The translations under genes and the position numbers were made by a program. Of a stretch of 64,000 nucleotides of DNA, positions 57,259 to 64,000 are shown piece after piece. The stretch is from NCBI RefSeq assembly GCF_017591435.1, contig NC_059301.1, forward strand, positions 36,344,050-36,408,049. Direction: 5' to 3'. The first letter of the stretch is position 1. Every line of letters begins with the position of its first letter. This stretch comes from Portunus trituberculatus. Lineage: Eukaryota; Arthropoda; Malacostraca; Decapoda; Portunidae. The notes beneath the pieces were generated by a model. That model searched no databases. It saw only the letters and a list, made by a program, of their open reading frames with translations, and was not told the DNA's origin.

Positions 57259-60210
57259 CTTGTGTGTATTTACCTAATTGTATTTACCTAATTGTAACAT
57301 ACGGGAAAAGAGCTATGCTCGTGTTGTCCCGTCTCCATATCTATTAATGTCCAGCTTTTTCTTAAAATCATGAATATTCCTTGCGTTGACCACTTCCACG
57401 TCTAAACTATTCCATGCTTCCACCCTTCTATGAGGGAAGCTATATTTTTTCACATCTCTCCTATAAGTGGCCATTTTAGTTTTTCCCATGCCCTCTCGAC
57501 ATTCTTTCATTCCACATACACAGATCTTCCCTATCCATTTTTCCATGCCAATCATCACTCTGTATATTGCTATCAGGTCTCCCTTTCTCTTCTGTTTTCC
57601 AGGGTCGGAAGTTGCATTCTTTTCAGTCTGTCTTCATAAGTCAAATCTCTTAAGTCAGGCACCATTTTGTTGCAGCCCTCTGTACTTTCTCTAGTTTCCT
57701 TATGTGTTTCTTTAAGTTCGAGCCCACTGTATTGTTGCATATTCAAGCCTCGGTCTTATCATTGCAGTAATTATTTTCTTCATCATTTCTTCATCTAAAT
57801 ATCTGAACGCCACTCTTATGTTCCTCAATAAGTTCAATACTTCTCCAATTATTTTGTTTATATGTCTCTCTGGCGATAGGTCATTGGTAATTGTCACCCC
57901 AAGGTCTTTTCTTCATGACTGGTTTTATGTCTTCATTTCCTATCTTGTACATACTCCTGATTCTTCTTTCACTCTTGCCAAACTCTATTTTCTTGCATTT
58001 TGTCGTGTTGAACTCCATTTGCCATGTACAGCTCCATTTCCATATTCTGTCCAAGTCTTCCTGGAGTAGTTCGCAATCTTTGTCACATCTCACTTTTCTT
58101 AACAATTTTGCATCGTCTGCAAATAGGCTCACATAACTGGACACCCCATCCACCATGTCATTTATGTAGACCTCGAACATTACTGGTGCCAACACTGATC
58201 CTGTGGAACTCCACTCTCCACCAAGCCCCATTCTGATGGTCTGTCCTTAATTATTGTTCTCATTTCTCTTCCTACCAAAAGTCTTCCATCCATTTTAGTA
58301 AACTGCCATGCACTCCTCCTACCATTTCAAGTTTCCAGATCAGTCTCTGGTGTGGTACCTTATCAAAGGCCTTTTTTAAATCCAGATATATTCCATCAGC
58401 CCAACCATCTCTTTCCTGTATTACATCTATCACCCTCGAATAGTAACATATCAGGTTTGTCGTGCATGAACGCCCTTTCTAAAACCAAATTGACACTCAC
58501 AAAGTATGTCATTTTCTCCAAGAAGTCTGTCCATCTATTCTTCACCACCCTCTCACACATCTTAGCTACCACACTTGTAAGTGACACTGGTCTATAGTTC
58601 AATGGGTCTCTCTTGTTACCTGATTTATAGATTGGGACAATGTTAGCTCTTTTCCAGTCTTGGGGCACTACACCTTCCCTTAATGAGGCATCAATTACTT
58701 CACAAACTTTTCTGCCAATTGCTCCTGCATTCTCTTAAAATCCATCCTGATACCCCATCAGGTCCCACAGCTTTTCTCACTTCTAAACTCCCCATCATGT
58801 TCTTGATCTCCTCCACAGTTACTTGAAACTCCTTCATAATCCCTTTCTGTTCCATTACCAGTGGTTTGTCAAAAGCAGTCTCCTTTGTGAATACCTTCCG
58901 AAAGCATCCATTCATAGCCTCTGCCATTTCCTGGGATCTTCACTGCATACTCCATTTACTTCTAAACTTTCAATACTTTCTCTATTTTTGATGTTGTTGT
59001 TCACATGTCTGTAAAAAGCCTTGGTTGGTCTTTACATTTATCAATTATATCCTTTTCTTGTTTCTTTCTTTCTTCTCTTCTAATCAACACATATTCATTT
59101 CTTGCTCTTTTGTAACTTTCCACTGCTTAATCCGTCTTTTCCTTCTCCACCTCTTCCATGCATCCTCTTTTCTTGTTCTAGCCTTTTCACATCTATCGTT
59201 AAACCAGTCCTGCTTTCCAACTTCTCTATGTTGTCTTATTGGTACAATTTTTTTCTCACCTTCTTTGTATATTTTTATAAATTCCTTCCACTTTTCATTT
59301 GCTCCTTAGCACTCTTGAATTTCATCCAATTTGTCTCTTGAAAGAATTTCTTTAGGTTTCCAAAATCTGTCTTGGCATAATTCCATCTTCCCACTTTATA
59401 TTCTTCATTTCTTCTAGATTTCTCTTCGTCTATCACCTTGAACTCCAAAACTGCATGATCACTCTTTGCTAAAGGGCACTCCACCCTCATCTCCTCAATG
59501 ACCATTGGCTCTGTACTAAAGACCAAGTCCAGTCTTGACGATGCTCCCTCTCCTCCAAACCTAGTATCTTCTTTGACCCACTGAGTTAACACATTTTCCA
59601 TTGCCAGTGTCAATAGTGTATTTCCCATGTTGTCTCTGATCCTTCCATTGACCAGTCCTCCCAACACACCTCTTTACAATTAAAATCTCCCATCATTATA
59701 GTTCGTTCACAGCCACCCAACATTTCTTCCAGACATGTTCCTGTATCACTTATCATTTCTTCATATTCCTGTACTGACCATGCATTTGTCTTAGGTGGTA
59801 CGTACACCACTATGTAGTGCCTCTTTTTCCTTCATTAGTTTCTGCTCTGATCTTTAGCACTTCTGCCTTTCCCATACCTTCTTTCACTTGATCCACCTTT
59901 ATATCTTTTTAACCAGCAACATCACTCCTCCTCCCATCTTACCTACTCTATTTCTTTTCCAAACATTATATTTCCTTCTCCAACCATCATCAGGTCTTCT
60001 CCCTCTCTCAGTTTTGTTTCAGTAAGACCCACAATATCTGGGTTCTTGTCCCTCAAGTAATCGTTGAGTTCTAAAATCCCCGATATCACTCCATTTATGT
60101 TGGAATACATTACATTGCTCAACTAAGTTTCTTTAGTCCTTTCTTGCTGTACTTTTCTGGGTTATGAACCACTTCCTCAGTCTCATATCCAAGATTCTCC
60201 AGAAAAACTC

Positions 60211-60216
<6 letters not shown>
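57259..60216 (-). mobile_element. AC-LINE copy C2, near-identical to C1, shorter 5' end
   Basis: Matches 48305-51250 almost base for base, from the doubled AATTAGGTAAATAC tail through RT (58668-58396, 58231-57881) and endonuclease (59810-59275) to LENLGYETEEVVHNPEKYSK near the EN/ORF1 border. There it is cut at 60216 by (GT)n, where C1 continues for another 700 bp. Differences from C1 are mostly single-base length changes in homopolymers (for example at the FRKGRSC block). The 3' AC tract is only about 8 bp (57259-57266). Confidence 0.87.

Positions 60217-60266
<50 letters not shown>
60217..60266. repeat. (GT)n/(AC)n junction between copies C2 and B2
   Basis: About 24 GT units; B2 tail on the right, truncated C2 start on the left. 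Confidence 0.93.
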
Positions 60267-60267
<1 letters not shown>

Positions 60268-61400
60268 TTACCTAGTTGTATTTACCTAGTTGTAGTTTTA
60301 CAGGGCCTGGGCTTTATGCTCGTGTGGCCCCGTCTCCATATCTACACTTATCCAATCTTACTTTAAAAGTGTGCACACTCGTTGCAGACACTACTTCTTC
60401 ATCTAAACTGTTCCACGTCTCAATACATCTCTGTGGGAAACTATATTTTTATATCTCTCAGACATCTTCCCTTTCTCAGCTTTTTACTATGCGATCTTGT
60501 GCTTGGTGTCATATTCTTCTCTCAGGATCAGTTTCTCATTATCCACTTGGTCCATTCCGTTGATCAATTTATAGACTTGTATCAGGTCTCCTCTCTCCCT
60601 TCTTTGTTCCAAGGTTGGTAGATCCATAGCCTTTAGTCTCTCCTCATATGTCATCCCTTCAAGTTCTGGGACCATTCTTGTAGCCATTTTTTGTAGCCTC
60701 TCCAATTTTCTTGTGTTTCTTTTTATGAGGGGTCCACACTACTCCTGCATATTCCAATCTGGGACTTATTATAGTACTTATCAATTTCTTCATCATTTCT
60801 TTGTCCATGTAGTGAAATGCTACTCCAATATTTCTTAGCAAATTATATGTTTCTCTAAAAATTCTATCAATATGGCTTACTGGTTGATTGTTTTCTTCCA
60901 TCGTCACTCCTAAGTCCTTTTCCTTTTGACTTTCTCCAGTTCTACTCCATCTCCCATCTTATAGATTCCCACAGGTCGTCTTTCACTCTTTCCCATTTCC
61001 ATGACATGGCTTTGTTCACATTGAATTCCATTTCCACTTCTTACTCCATTCTCAGATCTTATTTAGGTCTTCTTGCAGTATTTCACAATCCTCCTTTTGC
61101 TTTATAACTCTGCACAGTTTGTATCATCCAAACAAATTTATGTAGCTTTTCACTCCTTCTGGCATGTCGTTAATATAAATGAGGAAAAGTACTGGTGCCA
61201 ATACTGACCCCTGTGGCACTCCGCTTTCTACTTCTCTCCACTTGGACTTCATATCTTTAACTACCGTCCTTATTTCTCTCCCCTTCAAATAATTTTCTAT
61301 CCATCTCAATGTGCTTCCTTTTAAGCCATTCTCCTCTAACTTCCACAGTAATCTTCCGTGTGGCACTTTGTCAAACGCCTTTTTTAAATCCAAATAGATG
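60267..61400 (-). mobile_element. AC-LINE copy B2, 5'-truncated in RT
   Basis: The minus strand starts at CIYLDLKKAFDKVPHGRLLW (about 61400) and runs through SGVPQGSVLAPVLFLIYIND, a stretch where FADD is lost to a deletion (KSYINLFG), RPRLEYAGVVWTPHKKKH-type sequence and LPTLEQRRERGDLIQVYKLI. The tail is doubled CTAGGTAAATAC plus (AC)n. The 5' break GATGCA|(CA)n is identical to that of copy B3. Confidence 0.84.
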
Positions 61401-61455
61401 CAGTGTGTGTGTATGTGTGTGTGTGTGTGTGTGTGTGTTTATGTGTGTGTGTGTA
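61401..61455. repeat. (GT)n/(AC)n junction between B2 and C3, with interruptions
   Basis: GT repeat with TATG and TTTATG interruptions. Confidence 0.9.
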
Positions 61456-61882
61456 TTTACCTAATTGTATTTACCTAATTGTAACATACGGGAAAAGAGC
61501 TATGCTCGTGTTGTCCCGTCTCCATATCTATTAATGTCCAGCTTTTTCTTAAAATCATGAATATTCCTTGCGTTGACCACTTCCACGTCTAAACTATTCA
61601 TGCTTCCACCCTTCTATGAGGAAGCTATATTTTCACATCTCTCCTATAAGTGGCCATTTTAGTTTTTCCCATGCCCTCTCGACATTCTTTCATTCCACAT
61701 ACACAGATCTTCCCTATCCATTTTTCCATGCCAATCATCACTCTGTATATTGCTATCAGGTCTCCCTTTCTCTTCTGTTTTCCAGGGTCGGAAGTTGCAT
61801 TCTTTTCAGTCTGTCTTCATAAGTCAAATCTCTTAAGTCAGGCACCATTTTGTTGCAGCCCTCTGTACTTTCTCTAGTTTCC

Positions 61883-61883
<1 letters not shown>
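61456..61883 (-). mobile_element. AC-LINE copy C3, 3' fragment of about 430 bp
   Basis: Contains only the C-terminal domain (KLEKVQRAATKMVPDLRDLT region, RGDLIAIYRVMIGMEKWIGK) and the doubled AATTAGGTAAATAC tail. Its 5' break lies at GGAAACTAGAGAAAGTACAG, the same base as in copy C4. Confidence 0.84.

Positions 61884-61953
<70 letters not shown>
61884..61953. repeat. (GT)n/(AC)n junction between C3 and B3
   Basis: About 34 uninterrupted GT units. Confidence 0.93.
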
Positions 61954-61955
<2 letters not shown>

Positions 61956-63074
61956 GTATTTACCTAGTTGTAGTTTTACAGGGCCTGGGCTTTATGCTCG
62001 TGTGGCCCGTCTCCATATCTACACTTATCCAATCTTACTTTAAAAGTGTGCACACTCATTGCAGACACTACTTCTTCATCTAAACTGTTCCACGTCTCAA
62101 TACATCTCTGCTGAAACTATATTTTTATATCTCTCAGACATCTTCCTTTCTCAGCTTTTTACTATGCGATCTTGTGCTTGGTGTCATATTCTTCTCTCAG
62201 GATCAGTTTCTCATTATCCACTTGGTCCATTCCGTTGATCAATTTATAGACTTGTATCAGGTCTCCTCTCTCCTTCTTTGTTCCAAGGTTGGTAGATCCA
62301 TAGCCTTTAGTCTCTCCTCATATGTCATCCCTTCAAGTTCTGGGACCATTCTTGTAGCCATTTTTGTAGCCTCTCCAATTTCTTATGTGTTTCTTTTATG
62401 AGGGGTCCACACTACTCCTGCATATTCCAATCTGGGTCTTATTATAGTATTTATCAATTTCTTCATCATTTCTTTGTCCATGTAGTGAAATGCTACTCCA
62501 ATATTCCTTAGCAAATTATATGTTTCTCTAAAAATTCTATCAATATGGCTTACTGGTTGATTGTTTTCTTCCATCGTCACTCCTAAGTCCTTTTCCTTTT
62601 GACTTTCTCCAGTTCTACTCCATCTCCCATCTTATAGATTCCCACAGGTCGTCTTTCACTCTTTCCCATTTCCATGACATGGCTTTTGTTCACATTGAAT
62701 TCCATTTCCACTTCTTACTCCATTCCCAGATCTTATTTAGGTCTTCTTGCAGTATTTCACAATCCTCCTTTTGCTTTATAACTCTGCACAGTTTCGTATC
62801 ATCCATAAACAAATTTATGTAGCTGTTCACTCCTTCTGGCATGTCGTTAATATAAATGAGGAAAAGTACTGGTGCCAATACTGACCCCTGTGGCACTCCG
62901 CTTTCTACTGCTCTCCACTTGGACTTCATATCTTTAACTACCGTCCTTATTTCTCTCCCCCTCAAATAATTTTCTATCCATCTCAATGTGCTTCCTTTTA
63001 AGCCACCCTTCTCCTCTAACTTCCACAGTAATCTTGCGTGGCACTTTGTCAAACGCCTTTTTAAATCAAATAGA

Positions 63075-63078
<4 letters not shown>
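61954..63078 (-). mobile_element. AC-LINE copy B3, 5'-truncated in RT
   Basis: Same extent as B2, with RT pieces at 63052-62690 (SGVPQGSVLAPVLFLIYIND, LFMDDTKLC) and 62580-62383. Its 5' break at GATGCA|(CA)n equals that of B2. The 3' end (61954-61980) keeps one TAGGTAAATAC unit rather than two. It shares small variants with B4 (CTGCTGAAAC, CTCTCCTTC) that B2 lacks. Confidence 0.85.

Positions 63079-63124
<46 letters not shown>
63079..63124. repeat. (GT)n/(AC)n junction between B3 and C4
   Basis: About 22 uninterrupted GT units. Confidence 0.93.
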
Positions 63125-63126
<2 letters not shown>

Positions 63127-63554
63127 TTACCTAATTGTATTTACCTAATTGTAACATACGGAAAAGAGCTATGCTCGTGTTGTCCCGTCTCCATATCTAT
63201 TAATGTCCAGCTTTTCTTAAAATCATGAATATTCCTTGCGTTGACCACTTCCACGTCTAAACTATTCCATGCTTCCACCCTTCTATGAGGAAGCTATATT
63301 TTTCACATCTCTCCTATAAGTGGCCATTTTAGTTTTTCCCATGCCCTCTCACATTCTTTCATTCCACATACACAGATCTTCCCTATCCATTTTTTCCATG
63401 CCAATCATCACTCTGTATATTGCTATCAGGTCTCCCCTTTCTCTTCTGTTTTCCAGGGTCGGAAGTTGCATTCTTTTCAGTCTGTCTTCATAAGTCAAAT
63501 CTCTTAAGTCAGGCACCATTTTTGTTGCAGCCCTCTGTACTTTCTCTAGTTTCC

Positions 63555-63556
<2 letters not shown>
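63125..63556 (-). mobile_element. AC-LINE copy C4, 3' fragment of about 430 bp
   Basis: Same segment and same 5' break as C3, with the doubled AATTAGGTAAATAC tail at its left end. Confidence 0.84.

Positions 63557-63628
<72 letters not shown>
63557..63628. repeat. (GT)n/(AC)n junction between C4 and B4
   Basis: About 36 uninterrupted GT units. Confidence 0.93.
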
Positions 63629-63630
<2 letters not shown>

Positions 63631-64000
63631 TTACCTAGTTGTAGTTTTACAGGGCCTGGGCTTTATGCTCGTGTGGCCCCGTCTCCATATCTACACTTAT
63701 CCAATCTTACTTTAAAAGTGTGCACACTCATTGCAGACACTACTTCTTCATCTAAACTGTTCCACGTCTCAATACATCTCTGCTGAAACTATATTTTTAA
63801 TATCTCTCAGACATCTTCCTTTCTCAGCTTTTTACTATGCGATCTTGTGCTTGGTGTCATATTCTTCTCTCAGGATCAGTTTCTCATTATCCACTTGGTC
63901 CATTCCGTTGATCAATTTATAGACTTGTATCAGGTCTCCTCTCTCCTTCTTTGTTCCAAGGTTGGTAGATCCATAGCCTTTAGTCTCTCCTCATATGTCA
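63629..64000 (-). mobile_element. AC-LINE copy B4, runs off the window
   Basis: The 3' tail (one TAGGTAAATAC unit, as in B3) and C-terminal domain (KLINGMDQVDNEKLIL, RSHSK region) up to the right edge. Nearly identical to B3. Confidence 0.84.

Larger units (their letters stand above)
60267..64000 (-). repeat. Tandem array, period about 1.68 kb, unit = B fragment + (AC)n + C fragment + (AC)n
   Basis: Unit 1 is 60267-61953 (1687 bp), unit 2 is 61954-63628 (1675 bp), and a third unit starts at 63629. Each unit has the same two internal truncation points (GATGCA|CA repeat and GGAAACTAGAGAAAG break), which independent insertions would not reproduce, so the unit was duplicated as a whole. Confidence 0.85.

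Noticed and set aside
48052..63628. Regularly spaced GT tracts as a CRISPR-like or satellite array
   Set aside because: Spacing is irregular except at 60267-63628, and the spacers are LINE fragments; this is eukaryotic retroelement structure.
38603..64000. Further ERCC6 exons upstream of 38602
   Set aside because: I looked for the DEAH-lobe motifs of CSB and found none; short exons could be missed by eye, but none can be supported.

Overview
The window is animal genomic DNA, most likely from a decapod crustacean and plausibly a crab. It is AT-rich and dense in (AC)n, (GA)n and (TA)n microsatellites. Its LINE tails (TAGGTAAATAC repeated twice before (AC)n) and its tRNA-Val-type SINE are of kinds I associate with decapods; that taxonomic call is inference from memory, not a search. 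The one host gene I can support is the Cockayne syndrome B DNA-repair ATPase ERCC6/CSB, on the minus strand. Five exons join in frame: 38507-38602, 35888-35989, 35451-35629, 31453-31674, and 1200 running off the left edge. The exon at 38507-38602 already encodes the middle of the helicase, so 38603-64000 is probably upstream intron, and 1201-31452 is an intron of about 30 kb. Nearly everything else is intronic mobile DNA.

Layout: 1-1200, the ERCC6 post-helicase exon. 1.57-6.28 kb, a nearly full-length CR1-like LINE with an esterase-type ORF1. 6.6-24.0 kb, a plus-strand chain of copies of a second LINE family, here called AC-LINE (subfamilies A, B, D, E), joined head to tail through (AC)n tracts and interrupted by Tigger-like MITEs and another TIR element. 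24.0-30.3 kb, pogo/Tigger-type remnants, (TA)n tracts and an inverted mariner fragment. 30.3-38.6 kb, mostly unique intron plus four ERCC6 exons. 39.9-41.0 kb, a TIR element encoding only the DNA-binding part of a CENP-B/Tigger transposase. 41.0-47.6 kb, a degenerate minus-strand DIRS-type tyrosine-recombinase retrotransposon carrying a SINE, a MITE and a 784-bp palindrome. 48.0-64.0 kb, microsatellites and a minus-strand chain of AC-LINE copies (subfamilies A, B, C, D) that includes one apparently full-length copy and a tandem array with a period of about 1.68 kb.

The strongest unexplained structure is the AC-LINE chaining. Each copy ends in a doubled TAGGTRAATAC-type motif running into (AC)n, and the next, usually 5'-truncated, copy starts at the far edge of that (AC)n. 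One full-length copy (52043-56160) has (AC)n on both sides. This fits a LINE that targets (AC)n, including the tails of its own earlier copies. The retroelement reading frames are mostly broken by single-base indels, many in homopolymers, so part of the decay may be assembly error.
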